NCBI GenBank assembly: GCA_016786845.1
Contig: JAEUVB010000003.1
Span: forward strand, 145,649-209,648
Source: Chitinophagaceae bacterium
Lineage (GTDB): Bacteria > Bacteroidota > Bacteroidia > Chitinophagales > Chitinophagaceae
Direction of reading: 5' to 3'
DNA length: 64,000 nt
Both the position numbers and the translations under genes were made by a program. Numbering within the stretch: position 1 is the first letter of the stretch; every line of letters begins with the position of its first letter. The notes under the pieces were generated by a model. It did not search any database. It was not told the DNA's origin and saw only the letters and a program-made list of their open reading frames with translations. This document shows positions 1 to 8,958 of the stretch, one piece after another.

Positions 1-71
1 CTATACTGTCTAATCATCTGTTCACAAAGGAATAATGCTTAGCTTCCGGATCTGTTCGTATCGGTGTCTAT

Positions 72-698
72 TTAAAGACTCTCTAGAGAGGACATTCGCT
101 CTTTTGCAGCCTGAAATAACTCCGGATAAAACTTGATATAATCATCCCTCAGCTTTTCATAATTCGTATCGATTAATGCTAAAGCTTTTGTACCATCACC
201 TAATCGTGGATGTCGTTTACACATGCCCATGATGGAACGCTCTAATCCGTCTTTAAATCGATAGTGAAATAACCAATCATAAGATTGCATATAGGAGAAA
301 AATGTTCTCATATCATCCGAAAAATGATGCTGATGAGCCAGCAAATGAGAATAGGTCGCATGGGTATATTCCTTCAGGCTTTCCTCGGAGAAATAAGCCG
401 AATCATTTGCCAGAAAATGATCAAAGAGAATATCGAGAAATACGCCACCGGATAATCTGAAGCCATCTCTGAAAACCATTAAAGCATCATGAACAATGGG
501 GTGAGAGTCAGTGAAATGATCTATCCATCGGTGTAATAATATGCCTTGCCGGATTCCCTGAGGGTATTGATTGTAACGGTTCCCTTTAATAAAATCACCC
601 ATTATATTCCCTACAAGTATTTCATTATACTCGAAGGATAAATGGGCATGAGCTAAATAATTCAACCGTAATTCTTTCAACGAAAATAGCGATTTCAT
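72..698 (-). CDS. acpH: Acyl carrier protein phosphodiesterase (AcpH/DUF479 family)
   Basis: The family removes the 4'-phosphopantetheine arm from acyl carrier protein in the cytoplasm. The protein has 208 residues, close to the usual ~195. It shows the family's N-terminal NYLAHAHLS (residues 13-21), a GDF motif at 34-36 and the HD-like metal residues HRWID (56-60) and DHF (93-95). Homologues usually start directly at MNYLAHAHL, so the 12 extra residues may be untranslated and a TTG at residue 12 is an alternative start. The gene is transcribed away from the tRNA cluster. Family assignment is good; the enzyme's physiological role outside E. coli is poorly known. Confidence 0.85.
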   Translation of the reverse strand: MKSLFSLKELRLNYLAHAHLSFEYNEILVGNIMGDFIKGNRYNQYPQGIRQGILLHRWIDHFTDSHPIVHDALMVFRDGFRLSGGVFLDILFDHFLANDSAYFSEESLKEYTHATYSHLLAHQHHFSDDMRTFFSYMQSYDWLFHYRFKDGLERSIMGMCKRHPRLGDGTKALALIDTNYEKLRDDYIKFYPELFQAAKERMSSLESL

Positions 699-735
699 TG
701 CTTCAAAAAAAAATCCAATAATCCTGTAAAATATA

Positions 736-767
736 TTTGCAAATTAAGAATGTGATCTATACATTTG
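736..767 (+). promoter_or_regulatory. Bacteroidota-type promoter of the tRNA cluster
   Basis: A -33 TTTG (736-739) and a -7 TACATTTG (760-767) are separated by 20 bp, the canonical spacing for the Bacteroidota primary sigma factor. A second TAnnTTTG box lies at 732-739. Transcription would start about 100 bp upstream of the first tRNA. Confidence 0.7.
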
Positions 768-868
768 CAGTCCACAAAACAAATCGTTCTTTTATCTACG
801 GACTCGATATCGAAAGCATGCCCACTGCCGCTCGAATGGCAGAAAGGTATTTAAATATGTATCAAGAA

Positions 869-941
869 GCCACTTTAGCTCAGCTGGTAGAGCAACTGAT
901 TTGTAATCAGTAGGTCGCTGGTTCGATTCCGGCAAGTGGCT
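869..941 (+). tRNA. tRNA-Thr (anticodon TGT)
   Basis: The cloverleaf is complete. The acceptor arms GCCACTT (869-875) and AAGTGGC (934-940) pair and are followed by discriminator T. The D-loop has AGCTCAGCTGGTAGAGC, the anticodon stem CTGA/TCAG encloses TTTGTAA, and the T-loop is GGTTCGATTCC. The CCA end is not encoded. It is the first of four tRNAs in one cluster. Confidence 0.97.
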
Positions 942-954
942 CTTTTTTTTTAGC

Positions 955-1037
955 GGGTAGTTGCCCGAGTGGCTAAAGGGGGCAGACTGTAAATCTGCTG
1001 ACTTCGGTCTACGGTGGTTCGAATCCATCACTGCCCA
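955..1037 (+). tRNA. tRNA-Tyr (anticodon GTA)
   Basis: The acceptor arms GGGTAGT (955-961) and ACTGCCC (1030-1036) pair with one G-T. The anticodon stem GCAGA/TCTGC encloses CTGTAAA. At 83 nt it has the long class II variable arm expected for bacterial tRNA-Tyr, and its T-loop is GGTTCGAATCC. Confidence 0.97.
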
Positions 1038-1043
1038 CTGAAA

Positions 1044-1084
1044 GGTGTGGGTGTGTGAGTTACGCTCACACACCAACCCACACC
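1044..1084 (+). other. Long imperfect hairpin between tRNA-Tyr and tRNA-Gly
   Basis: GGTGTGGG (1044-1051) plus TGTGTGAG (1052-1059) pair with CTCACACA (1065-1072) and CCCACACC (1077-1084), with a 5-nt loop and a small CCAA bulge. No T-run follows, so it is unlikely to be a terminator. A role in processing the tRNA transcript is possible. Confidence 0.55.
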
Positions 1085-1089
1085 ACTTC

Positions 1090-1161
<72 letters not shown>

Positions 1162-1168
1162 CAATATC

Positions 1169-1215
1169 ACGCCCATTGAGGCAGATCTCATGATCTCTCG
1201 CAATAGGCGTTTTTA
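1169..1215 (+). terminator. Possible hairpin terminator or processing site after tRNA-Gly
   Basis: ACGCCCATTG (1169-1178) pairs with CAATAGGCGT (1201-1210) with one mismatch and is followed by TTTT. A promoter between it and the next tRNA is not obvious, so it may attenuate rather than stop transcription. Confidence 0.4.
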
Positions 1216-1264
1216 ATTTACATCCGTTACGCTATTTTTAGATTTCGGGTTCAACGCACAACCA

Positions 1265-1336
<72 letters not shown>

Positions 1337-1346
1337 CTTAAAATTT

Positions 1347-1375
1347 GACCGGTATACTCTACCGGTCTTTTTTTT
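1347..1375 (+). terminator. Rho-independent terminator of the tRNA cluster
   Basis: GACCGGTA (1347-1354) and TACCGGTC (1360-1367) form a perfect 8-bp stem with a 5-nt loop, followed by eight T residues. It separates the tRNA operon from dnaE. Confidence 0.9.
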
Positions 1376-1418
1376 CCACAGTGTATAACTTTCAACTGTT
1401 CCCGTTTTGTTCATGAGT

Positions 1419-1426
1419 TAATTTTG
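1419..1426 (+). promoter_or_regulatory. -7 promoter box TAATTTTG of dnaE
   Basis: An exact TAnnTTTG match lies 19 bp before the dnaE ATG at 1445. Its last three bases form an in-frame TTG that could be mistaken for the start codon. No clear -33 element was seen. Confidence 0.65.
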
Positions 1427-1444
1427 GAATCCATCCATTCCAAC

Positions 1445-4400
1445 ATGAAGTTTTCCCATCTCCATAATCATACCCAATATTCACTGCTGGACGGTGCAAG
1501 CTCAATTAAGAAACTTTTTAAGAAAGCGTTAGCCGATCAAATGCCCGCAATGGCCATTACGGATCATGGAAACATGTTTGGCGTATTTGATTTTGTAAAG
1601 GAAGCTAAGAAATATAAAGATGATCAGGGAAATTTATTGGTCAAACCTATTGTCGGTTGTGAATTTTATTTGGTCGAAGATCGTACCAAACAACAATTCA
1701 CCAAAGAACAAAGGGATGTAAGATATCATCAACTTCTTCTGGCGAAAAATAAGGTGGGTTATAAAAACCTGATTAAACTTTGTTCTTTGGGTTTTACAGA
1801 AGGCTTGTACAGTAAATTTCCGCGCATTGACAAATCCCTTATTCTGCAGTATCATGAAGGATTGATTGCTTCTACCTGTTGTCTGGGGGCATCAGTTCCC
1901 CGAACTATTTTAAAAGATGGCTCCGAAGCAGGAGAACAAGAATTTAAATGGTGGCTCGATATTTTTGGAGAGGATTATTATGTAGAGCTTCAACGTCATG
2001 ATATTCCTGACCAGAATAAAGTAAATATTGAATTATTGAGGTTAGCGCATAAGTATAATGTGAAAGTAATCGCCAGTAATGATTCCCATTATGTAGAGGA
2101 AGAAGATAGTAATGCGCATGATATTCTGCTTTGTATTAATACCGGTGAATTACAAAGCACACCTAAAATGAAGGAATTTAGTGATGATGAAACTACCAAA
2201 AAAAATTCTCGATTTGCTTTCTACAACAATCAATTCTTTTTTAAGAATACCGCACAAATGACAGATCTGTTTTCAGATCTGCCGGAAGCCATTGACAACA
2301 CCAATGAAATCGTCGACAAAGTGGAGCTTATCAGCGTCACCAACGATCTGCTCTTGCCCAATTTCCCCGTCCCTCCTTCATTTAATTCTCAGGAAGATTT
2401 TCTTGAATTTCTTGCATGGGAAGGAGCTAAAATCCGGTATAAGATATTTACACCAGAACTGGAAGAACGCATGAATTTCGAAATGGGTGTCATTCGAAAA
2501 ATGGGTTTTGCAGGGTATTTTTTAATCGTATCTGATATCATTAATCACGCAAAAAAAACCGGCGTATTGGTTGGGCCCGGCAGAGGGTCTGCAGCAGGTT
2601 CCGTGGTAGCATATTGTATCGGCATTACCACCATTGATCCTCTTAAATATAATTTACTTTTCGAGCGTTTTCTGAATCCGGAACGAGCCTCCATGCCGGA
2701 TATCGATACAGATTTTGACGATATCGGACGAGGAAAAGTGGTTGAATATATTGTCGATACTTATGGCAAAAACCAAGTTGCGCATATCATTACCTATGGA
2801 ACGATGGCTGCCAAAAGCAGTATTAAAGATGTGGCTCGTGTAATGGATTTGCCATTGCAGGAAAGTAATTATTTGGCCAAATTGGTTCCAGACAGACCGG
2901 GCACCTCATTACATGAAATTTTACATGCGTCAGAAAACGATCTTAAGAGTCGAGAGAATTCATCGATGGAGGAAGTGAACGCCATTAAGGAACTTCAGAA
3001 AATTTATCAAGGAACAGATTTAAAAGCAACCATTTTACATGAAGCTGAAAAACTTGAAGGCACAGTACGAAATACCGGTATTCATGCAGCGGGTATTATC
3101 ATAGGGCCTAAAGATCTTATGGAGATCATGCCCATGTGTAAGCAAAAAGACATTGAATTGTATGTCACCCAATTTGCCGGCAATGTAGTGGAAGAGGCAG
3201 GTGCGATCAAAATTGATGTTCTTGGATTAAGCAATTTAAGTATCATACGGGATGCACTGGGTTTCATCAAAGAGAACCATGGTATCGATATTAATATTGA
3301 TCAGATTCCTTTTGACGATGAAAAGACTTATCAATTATACCAACAAGCCGATACCGAAGGAACCTTTCAATTTGCTTCAGCAGGAATGAAGAAATACCTC
3401 AAAGAATTGAAACCGGATAATATCGAAGATCTGATTGCAATGAATGCATTGTATCGACCGGGTCCTTTGGAATATATTCCTGAATTTATTAATCGTAAAC
3501 ACGGTATCAGCAAAATTGAATATGATCTTCCTGAAATGGAAGAATATTTAAAGGAAACTTATGGGGTTACGGTATATCAGGAACAAGTGATGTTACTCTC
3601 TCAGAAATTAGCCAATTTCTCTAAAGGAGACGCAGATATTCTGAGAAAGGCAATGGGTAAGAAGCAAAAGGATGTTTTGGATAAAATGAAGGAGAAATTT
3701 CTGGCAGGTTGTGCGCTCAATAATCATCCTCTTGACAAATGCGAAAAAATTTGGACGGATTGGGAGAAATTTGCCCAGTATGCATTTAATAAATCCCATT
3801 CCACTTGCTATGCTTATCTGGCCTATCAAACAGCTTGGCTAAAGGCCAATTACAAACCAGAGTATATGGCTGCTTTACTCAATTCATGCGGAAATATCGA
3901 TGATATTTCAAAATACATGAAGGAGAGTAAAAGGATTGGAATAAAAGTCCTGGGACCGGATATTAATCAGAGTAAAAAAGGATTCAGTGTTGGATTAGAA
4001 GGATTTATTCGCTTTGGATTAGGGGCTATAAAAGGGGTAGGGGAAGCTGCAGTTATGGAACTCATACAGGAAAGAGAAAAAAATGGTGCCTTTAAAAATA
4101 TTTTTGATGTGGTAGCCCGTTTAAGCAGCCGTACCGTAAATAAACGTACGCTGGAAAACTTGATCATGGCAGGGGCATTCGATTCATTTCCTGAAATTCA
4201 CAGAGGGCAGTATTTCTATATGGCCCCGGGAGAATCACAAACCAATCTTGAGAAAATCATTAAATACGGCCAAAGTATTTCCGCGAATTCAAATACGATG
4301 ACCCAGAGTTTATTTGGCGATGCAGGACTGCCTGAGATTACCAAACCTAAAATCATTTCTTGTGAAGAATGGTCTCTTTCAGAAAAATTAGAGAAAGAAA

Positions 4401-5020
4401 AGGAAATGATTGGAATATACATTTCCGCTCACCCATTGGATACCTTTCTTTTTGAGTTAGATCATTATCTCATTACCCCTTTGTCGGAATTGGAGAATAT
4501 GAAAATCGAAAATCGGGTCATTCGACTGGCAGGCTATGTATCTTCAGCATTGCATTTAATGTCTAAAAAAGGGACCATGTACGGTCGGATTAAACTAGCG
4601 GACATGCAGGGTGAACATGAATTTTTTCTTTTTGGGAATGACTATTTGCGCTATAAAGATTTTCTTCACCAAGATAATAAACTCTATATATCCGGATCGT
4701 ATGAAAGGAATAAATGGAAACCCGAGGAAATTGAGTTTAAAATTCAACATATCATGTTATTGGATCAGGTTAAAAAGCAATTGACAAAACGATTCAATAT
4801 CGAACTGAGTCTATCCAAATTAGACAAAGCTTTTGTAGATATTATTATGAAATACGCCCAAATACCCGGCACGACGGAATTAGGGATTCAAGTGTATGAT
4901 GACTTGAATCGCCAAAAAATTAAAATGGCCAGCAAATATCGTAAAATGGAAATAAGTGATCAATTCCTGGAGGAATTGGGAAAGTTAGACGGCGTCTTAC
5001 TGAAGGTCATCTCCCAGTAA
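1445..5020 (+). CDS. dnaE: DNA polymerase III subunit alpha
   Basis: This is the replicative polymerase catalytic subunit. The protein has 1191 residues. It begins with a PHP domain (HLHNHTQYS near residues 5-13). The catalytic acidic motif PDIDTDF lies near residue 420, the tandem HhH region (RFGLGAIKGVG) follows, and a C-terminal OB fold starts around residue 1020. The length fits DnaE1 rather than PolC because there is no exonuclease insert. The frame is open from a TTG at 1424, but that TTG is inside the TAATTTTG promoter box, so the ATG at 1445 (MKFSHLHNH) is chosen. It is a single-gene unit between the tRNA terminator and trxA. Confidence 0.97.
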   Translation: MKFSHLHNHTQYSLLDGASSIKKLFKKALADQMPAMAITDHGNMFGVFDFVKEAKKYKDDQGNLLVKPIVGCEFYLVEDRTKQQFTKEQRDVRYHQLLLAKNKVGYKNLIKLCSLGFTEGLYSKFPRIDKSLILQYHEGLIASTCCLGASVPRTILKDGSEAGEQEFKWWLDIFGEDYYVELQRHDIPDQNKVNIELLRLAHKYNVKVIASNDSHYVEEEDSNAHDILLCINTGELQSTPKMKEFSDDETTKKNSRFAFYNNQFFFKNTAQMTDLFSDLPEAIDNTNEIVDKVELISVTNDLLLPNFPVPPSFNSQEDFLEFLAWEGAKIRYKIFTPELEERMNFEMGVIRKMGFAGYFLIVSDIINHAKKTGVLVGPGRGSAAGSVVAYCIGITTIDPLKYNLLFERFLNPERASMPDIDTDFDDIGRGKVVEYIVDTYGKNQVAHIITYGTMAAKSSIKDVARVMDLPLQESNYLAKLVPDRPGTSLHEILHASENDLKSRENSSMEEVNAIKELQKIYQGTDLKATILHEAEKLEGTVRNTGIHAAGIIIGPKDLMEIMPMCKQKDIELYVTQFAGNVVEEAGAIKIDVLGLSNLSIIRDALGFIKENHGIDINIDQIPFDDEKTYQLYQQADTEGTFQFASAGMKKYLKELKPDNIEDLIAMNALYRPGPLEYIPEFINRKHGISKIEYDLPEMEEYLKETYGVTVYQEQVMLLSQKLANFSKGDADILRKAMGKKQKDVLDKMKEKFLAGCALNNHPLDKCEKIWTDWEKFAQYAFNKSHSTCYAYLAYQTAWLKANYKPEYMAALLNSCGNIDDISKYMKESKRIGIKVLGPDINQSKKGFSVGLEGFIRFGLGAIKGVGEAAVMELIQEREKNGAFKNIFDVVARLSSRTVNKRTLENLIMAGAFDSFPEIHRGQYFYMAPGESQTNLEKIIKYGQSISANSNTMTQSLFGDAGLPEITKPKIISCEEWSLSEKLEKEKEMIGIYISAHPLDTFLFELDHYLITPLSELENMKIENRVIRLAGYVSSALHLMSKKGTMYGRIKLADMQGEHEFFLFGNDYLRYKDFLHQDNKLYISGSYERNKWKPEEIEFKIQHIMLLDQVKKQLTKRFNIELSLSKLDKAFVDIIMKYAQIPGTTELGIQVYDDLNRQKIKMASKYRKMEISDQFLEELGKLDGVLLKVISQ

Positions 5021-5099
5021 TCTTCTAATTGTGATAACAATATTCAAATGCACTATATCCTATAATTAAGTTTTCAGTCCATCATTTTTAGACTTTATA

Positions 5100-5107
5100 T
5101 ATATTTG
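5100..5107 (+). promoter_or_regulatory. -7 promoter box TATATTTG of trxA
   Basis: An exact TAnnTTTG box lies 39 bp upstream of the trxA ATG. The -33 region is weak. Confidence 0.6.
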
Positions 5108-5146
5108 CACTTCAATTTTTTCTAATCAACAATAAATCCCATAAAA

Positions 5147-5464
5147 ATGGCATTAACATTCACAGACACCAATTTTGAAGCAGAAGTTCTTCAAAGCAGC
5201 AAATTAAATGTAATTGATTTTTGGGCTCCATGGTGCGGCCCTTGTTTGGCCCTCGGACCAACTATTGAAACATTGGCAACAGAATACGAAGGGAAGGTGA
5301 ATGTTGGCAAGGTGAACGTAGATGAGAATCCAAATTTATCCGTCAATTACGGTATTACCAGCATCCCATGTGTGCTTTTCATCAAAGATGGCAAAGTCGT
5401 TGACAAACAAGTCGGAGCTGTGCCAAAGGCTGCACTAGAGCGCAAGATTGTTTCACACATGTAA
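5147..5464 (+). CDS. trxA: Thioredoxin
   Basis: This is the cytoplasmic dithiol-disulfide oxidoreductase that supplies reductant to ribonucleotide reductase, methionine sulfoxide reductase and other enzymes. The 105 residues form one thioredoxin fold. The active site WCGPC is at 29-33, preceded by the FWAP strand, and the cis-proline loop is SIPC near residue 75. An extra Cys follows that proline, where many thioredoxins have Thr. There is no signal peptide. It has its own promoter and terminator, so it is monocistronic. Confidence 0.96.
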   Translation: MALTFTDTNFEAEVLQSSKLNVIDFWAPWCGPCLALGPTIETLATEYEGKVNVGKVNVDENPNLSVNYGITSIPCVLFIKDGKVVDKQVGAVPKAALERKIVSHM

Positions 5465-5489
5465 TTTCATAAACCCTCATTTAAATTAG

Positions 5490-5518
5490 TCCTCCATATT
5501 TTGGAGGATTATTTTTTT
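5490..5518 (+). terminator. Terminator after trxA
   Basis: TCCTCCA (5490-5496) and TGGAGGA (5502-5508) form a stem with a TATTT loop, followed by TTATTTTTTT. Confidence 0.88.
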
Positions 5519-5561
5519 ACTGTACTTTTATCAGGATTCCAAATGATTTGTTTCCCTCTCT

Positions 5562-6098
5562 ATGAATAATCTTGAAGCGCTTAAATATCCCATCGGCAGA
5601 TGCCAATATCCTGAAGTATATACCCCGGAATTGATTCGTTCATATATGTTGGCTATAGAAACTTTTCCTAAGAGACTCGAATTAGCCGTTCAATCCTTGG
5701 ATCAATCTACATTAAATCAATGCTACCGGGAAGGTGGTTGGACCCTAAATCAGGTTATCCATCATTGCGCCGACAGTCATATGAATATGTTGATTCGCCT
5801 TAAACTCACTTTGACTGAAGATAATCCGATCATTAAGCCTTATGATGAAGCAGAATGGGCCATTCAGGCAGATTTTGACCTGCCTTTTAATAATGCCATC
5901 ACTTTATTGTATTGTGTCCATGCCAGAATTATGGCCATCCTTCGAGCGCTAAAGCCCGAACAACTTATACGCAAATATTTTCATCCGCAATACGATCGTG
6001 AATTTACTTTGAATGATCTACTTTGTCTGTATGCATGGCATGGCGATCATCACTTAGCGCATATTACTTCATTTTTAACCCGACAGAATCAAGCGTAA
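5562..6098 (+). CDS. DinB/YfiT-type metal-dependent protein (BstA-like thiol transferase family)
   Basis: It resembles B. subtilis YfiT and the bacillithiol transferase BstA, four-helix DinB-fold proteins with a Ni/Zn site of three histidines. The 178 residues match the family length. The putative metal ligands His67 (in NQVIHHCADSH) and His160/His164 (in WHGDHH) sit at the positions known for YfiT. The likely activity is transfer of a low-molecular-weight thiol to an electrophile, but the substrate cannot be read from the sequence. The start ATG gives the typical YPIGRC N-terminus. It lies 3 bp before the next gene, so the two are probably cotranscribed. Confidence 0.85.
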   Translation: MNNLEALKYPIGRCQYPEVYTPELIRSYMLAIETFPKRLELAVQSLDQSTLNQCYREGGWTLNQVIHHCADSHMNMLIRLKLTLTEDNPIIKPYDEAEWAIQADFDLPFNNAITLLYCVHARIMAILRALKPEQLIRKYFHPQYDREFTLNDLLCLYAWHGDHHLAHITSFLTRQNQA

Positions 6099-6101
6099 TC
6101 T

Positions 6102-6455
6102 ATGAAACAACTTCTCATTTACTTTTTTTTACTGAGTATCATCTATTCCTGCAGTACCCATAAAGTAACAACCGTAAAAATTATTAACAAGAATAATTAT
6201 CCGGTGTCTGTAACGGTAAAAACAATCAATATCAAACAAACATTTAAAGATATCAAGCCAGGGGAGGAGATCAAAGGAATTTATGACTGGACTGAAATCA
6301 AGAAGGAAGATGGACAATGGATTGTGATTGTTCAAAATTTAAATAATCAATCAATAGACTCATTTTCACATGGTATCATTAGGTCGGGAGAACTGAGTAG
6401 TTTTTTAGATATCGAAACCATGGGCAGACAGTTGACAATAAATGTTTCTGAATAA
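6102..6455 (+). CDS. Small putative lipoprotein, unknown function
   Basis: The 117-residue protein has a short hydrophobic signal ending in a lipobox-like IIYSC, so it is probably lipid-anchored after Cys17. The mature part is rich in beta-prone and Asn/Lys residues, with a predicted Ig-like or transthyretin-like feel (KIINKNNYPVSVTVKT). No family was recognised. It follows the YfiT-like gene by 3 bp and probably belongs to the same transcript. Confidence 0.6.
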   Translation: MKQLLIYFFLLSIIYSCSTHKVTTVKIINKNNYPVSVTVKTINIKQTFKDIKPGEEIKGIYDWTEIKKEDGQWIVIVQNLNNQSIDSFSHGIIRSGELSSFLDIETMGRQLTINVSE

Positions 6456-6478
6456 TTACAATTTTAAGGGAATGGAAT

Positions 6479-6486
6479 TAATTTTG
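6479..6486 (+). promoter_or_regulatory. -7 promoter box TAATTTTG of the CoA-transferase gene
   Basis: A TAnnTTTG match lies 22 bp upstream of the ATG at 6509. This gives a short leader typical of the phylum. Confidence 0.6.
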
Positions 6487-6508
6487 AAATCAAATAAATG
6501 AATATCGT

Positions 6509-7222
6509 ATGGGAATGAATAAAGTGGTTGCAAATGCTGAAGAGGCTGTTAAGGATATCCGGGATGGCATGACTTTAATGCTTGGTGGGTTTGGGCTATG
6601 TGGAATACCTGAAAAGAGCATACAGGCTCTGGTTGAGAAAGGAGTAAAAGAACTTACCTGTATTTCAAATAATGCGGGTGTTGATGATTTTGGCATTGGC
6701 TTGATGTTGCAGCAAAAGCAAGTAAAAAAAATGATCTCTTCTTATGTAGGAGAAAATGAAGAATTTGAACGTCAGATGTTAAGTGGTGAATTAGAAGTAG
6801 AACTCATCCCACAAGGTACTTTGGCTACGCGATGCATGGCTACGGGATATGGAATGCCGGTTATTTATACACCTGCCGGGGTAGGAACGGAAGTGGCTGC
6901 AGGAAAAGAAACCAGGGCTTTTACGATGTATGGTGAGGAAAAAGTTTACCTTATGGAAAAAGCCTTTGAAAGTGATTTCGCCATCGTCAAGGCATGGAAA
7001 GGGGATACCCAGGGGAATTTAATTTATCGGGAAACGGCACGTAATTTCAACCCGATGATGGCCATGGCCGGTCGAATTACAATAGCCGAAGTTGAGGAAT
7101 TAGTAGAAGTAGGCGAATTGGATCCCGATCATATCCACACCCCCGGAATTTTCGTACACCGTATATTTAAGGGTGAGAATTATGAAAAACGAATTGAACA
7201 ACGTACGGTGAGAAAACCGTAA
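6509..7222 (+). CDS. scoA: 3-oxoacid (succinyl-CoA:acetoacetate) CoA-transferase, subunit A
   Basis: Subunit A of a heterodimeric CoA-transferase that moves CoA between succinyl-CoA and 3-oxoacids such as acetoacetate. The 237 residues show the family signatures GGFGLCGIPE near residues 27-36, ISNNAG and YTPAGVGTEVA. The catalytic glutamate lies in subunit B, which normally follows directly. Here the next gene is on the opposite strand and subunit B is absent from the window. ATG codons at 6509 and 6515 are both possible starts. Identification is strong; the exact acyl substrate is inferred. Confidence 0.9.
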   Translation: MGMNKVVANAEEAVKDIRDGMTLMLGGFGLCGIPEKSIQALVEKGVKELTCISNNAGVDDFGIGLMLQQKQVKKMISSYVGENEEFERQMLSGELEVELIPQGTLATRCMATGYGMPVIYTPAGVGTEVAAGKETRAFTMYGEEKVYLMEKAFESDFAIVKAWKGDTQGNLIYRETARNFNPMMAMAGRITIAEVEELVEVGELDPDHIHTPGIFVHRIFKGENYEKRIEQRTVRKP

Positions 7223-7262
7223 TAGGTATTTAAGTTCTATCGTCAGGAAAAATATCTTTGAA

Positions 7263-7718
7263 TTACTGAATCGTAAAAGATATGCTTACACTGTCCTTTT
7301 TGCTCGCATAATCTGTTACCCAGGCCTTCATAATGCAATTGGTAACACCTGAACCTACAGGGATGACTATTTTCTCATTAAACGTATATCCGTCTTTGCC
7401 ATCTACCACAGGATATTTATTCAGCAAGGTTTTGACTACCGTATCTTTTGTTGCATTTAATTGCTCAACAACCATATGAAAACTGAGCAACTTTCCGGTT
7501 TTACCTTCAGATTGTAAATCAGTTATTGTCCCTACAAAATGCACATCTTCTCCGTACGAAAAAATATCATTTAACAGTGGTGTAGTCACTGCTATTTGAG
7601 GACGAATCGTGTCACGATCCGGGTTGTAAAAATACTTATCATTATTTGTGTCCTTACAAGCACTGAAAATTAGGGCAGTCAGTGTAAATAAAACAGCGAT
7701 AGAAGTAGCAATTTTCAT
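7263..7718 (-). CDS. Putative lipoprotein, DUF4625-like
   Basis: The 151-residue protein begins with a signal peptide and lipobox FSAC, so it should be anchored to a membrane, probably the outer one. The remainder looks like a single Ig/cadherin-like beta sandwich (region starting RPQIAVTTPLLND, ending with alternating beta strands). It resembles DUF4625 proteins, but only weakly by eye. A -7 box lies just upstream. It converges with the CoA-transferase gene and is probably monocistronic. Function unknown. Confidence 0.6.
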   Translation of the reverse strand: MKIATSIAVLFTLTALIFSACKDTNNDKYFYNPDRDTIRPQIAVTTPLLNDIFSYGEDVHFVGTITDLQSEGKTGKLLSFHMVVEQLNATKDTVVKTLLNKYPVVDGKDGYTFNEKIVIPVGSGVTNCIMKAWVTDYASKKDSVSISFTIQ

Positions 7719-7739
7719 TCAGATTATACTTTAGCGTCT

Positions 7740-7747
7740 CAAATATA
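7740..7747 (-). promoter_or_regulatory. -7 promoter box TATATTTG of the 7263-7718 lipoprotein gene
   Basis: On the minus strand an exact TAnnTTTG ends 22 bp before the ATG at 7718. Confidence 0.6.
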
Positions 7748-7799
7748 CTCAAAATGATGGTATTACAAACAATATTTAATATTTTTACATACGTGTGTT

Positions 7800-8900
7800 A
7801 TGAAAAATGAAGAATTGATTTACCGTTTGGCGCTAACAAAAATCAATGGCCTTGGGCCGGTTCGTCAAAAGAAATTATTATCACTGACTCAGGATACGAG
7901 TGACATTTTTAAGGCTTCGAAGAAGTATTTAATGTCAGCCGGTGGAATTTCGGCCAATCTGGCGGATATGTTGAAAAAGTTCAGGGACTTTGATGAAATT
8001 GAAAAGGAACTGATTTGGTGTCAAAAAAATAAGGTAAAAATATTACAGTTCGATCAGGATGATTATCCGCTTAGACTAAAGCAATGCAGTGATGGGCCGG
8101 CCATACTTTTTTACAAGGGACAAGATATTCTGTCTTCACCTAAAATGATCTCTATTATAGGCACCCGATTATATACGGACTATGGAAAACGAGTCTGTGA
8201 AGATCTGATCGAATCATTGAAGCCATACCAAATCGTGGTGGTCAGTGGCCTTGCTTACGGCATAGATATTATCGCTCATAAAAGTTGTATAAAAAATCAA
8301 ATCCCAACGGTCGGCGTAATGGCTAATGGGCTCACTCAAATCTACCCATCTGTACATTCTTCTACCGCCCGGGATATGTTATTCGAAGGTGGTTTGATGA
8401 CAGAATATTTTTCCAATGAGAAACCGGAAAAAAGAAATTTCCCTTCAAGAAATCGAATTGTTGCCGGTTTATGTGATGCGACCATCATTATTGAAACTGA
8501 TGTGAAAGGGGGATCCATGATCACAGCCGACATAGCTCATGCTTACAATCGGGAATTATTTTGTTTTCCTGGGCGCAGCATTGATGTGAAAAGCTCAGGA
8601 TGCAATCTTTTAATTCGTCAAATGAAAGCTCAAATGATCACTAAACCGGAAGATCTTGTAGAGGCTTTAGGGTGGTCGAAGAAAAAAATGAAGAAAACGG
8701 CTCAGCGTAATTTGTTTGTCGATTTAAACGACACTGAAATGAAAGTCTATCAATTGCTCAATGAACATGATCATCTCCATTTGGATGAAATCCTTCTGAG
8801 AACCGATTTTTCAACAACCCAACTGGCGACCGTGATGCTTAGTTTAGAAATGCAAGGTCTGATCAAAGTGCTACCCGGAAAACTTGTTTCATTGATCTGA
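7800..8900 (+). CDS. dprA: DNA-processing protein DprA
   Basis: DprA loads RecA on incoming single-stranded DNA during natural transformation. The 366 residues have the expected three parts. An N-terminal SAM/HhH-like region contains LTKINGLGPVRQKKLL. A central Rossmann-like DNA-binding core contains IIGTRLYTDYG, VVSGLAYGIDIIAH, PSRNRIVAGL and the GGSMITA stretch. A C-terminal winged-helix (DML1-like) domain covers about residues 300-366. The ATG at 7800 gives the family's usual N-terminus. dprA is widespread and does not alone prove competence. Confidence 0.95.
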   Translation: MKNEELIYRLALTKINGLGPVRQKKLLSLTQDTSDIFKASKKYLMSAGGISANLADMLKKFRDFDEIEKELIWCQKNKVKILQFDQDDYPLRLKQCSDGPAILFYKGQDILSSPKMISIIGTRLYTDYGKRVCEDLIESLKPYQIVVVSGLAYGIDIIAHKSCIKNQIPTVGVMANGLTQIYPSVHSSTARDMLFEGGLMTEYFSNEKPEKRNFPSRNRIVAGLCDATIIIETDVKGGSMITADIAHAYNRELFCFPGRSIDVKSSGCNLLIRQMKAQMITKPEDLVEALGWSKKKMKKTAQRNLFVDLNDTEMKVYQLLNEHDHLHLDEILLRTDFSTTQLATVMLSLEMQGLIKVLPGKLVSLI

Positions 8901-8958
8901 AGTGACCAATTTAACTAAAATATAGATGTTTTGATCCGCTATAAATAGTCAATTCTAT

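Noticed and set aside
1..71. Possible end or start of another gene at the left edge
   Set aside because: Only 71 bp are visible and neither strand shows a convincing coding pattern.
792..1076. A 94-codon minus-strand frame over the tRNA cluster
   Set aside because: It is the antisense of tRNA-Thr and tRNA-Tyr; the translated protein is the kind of false product often called over tRNA genes.
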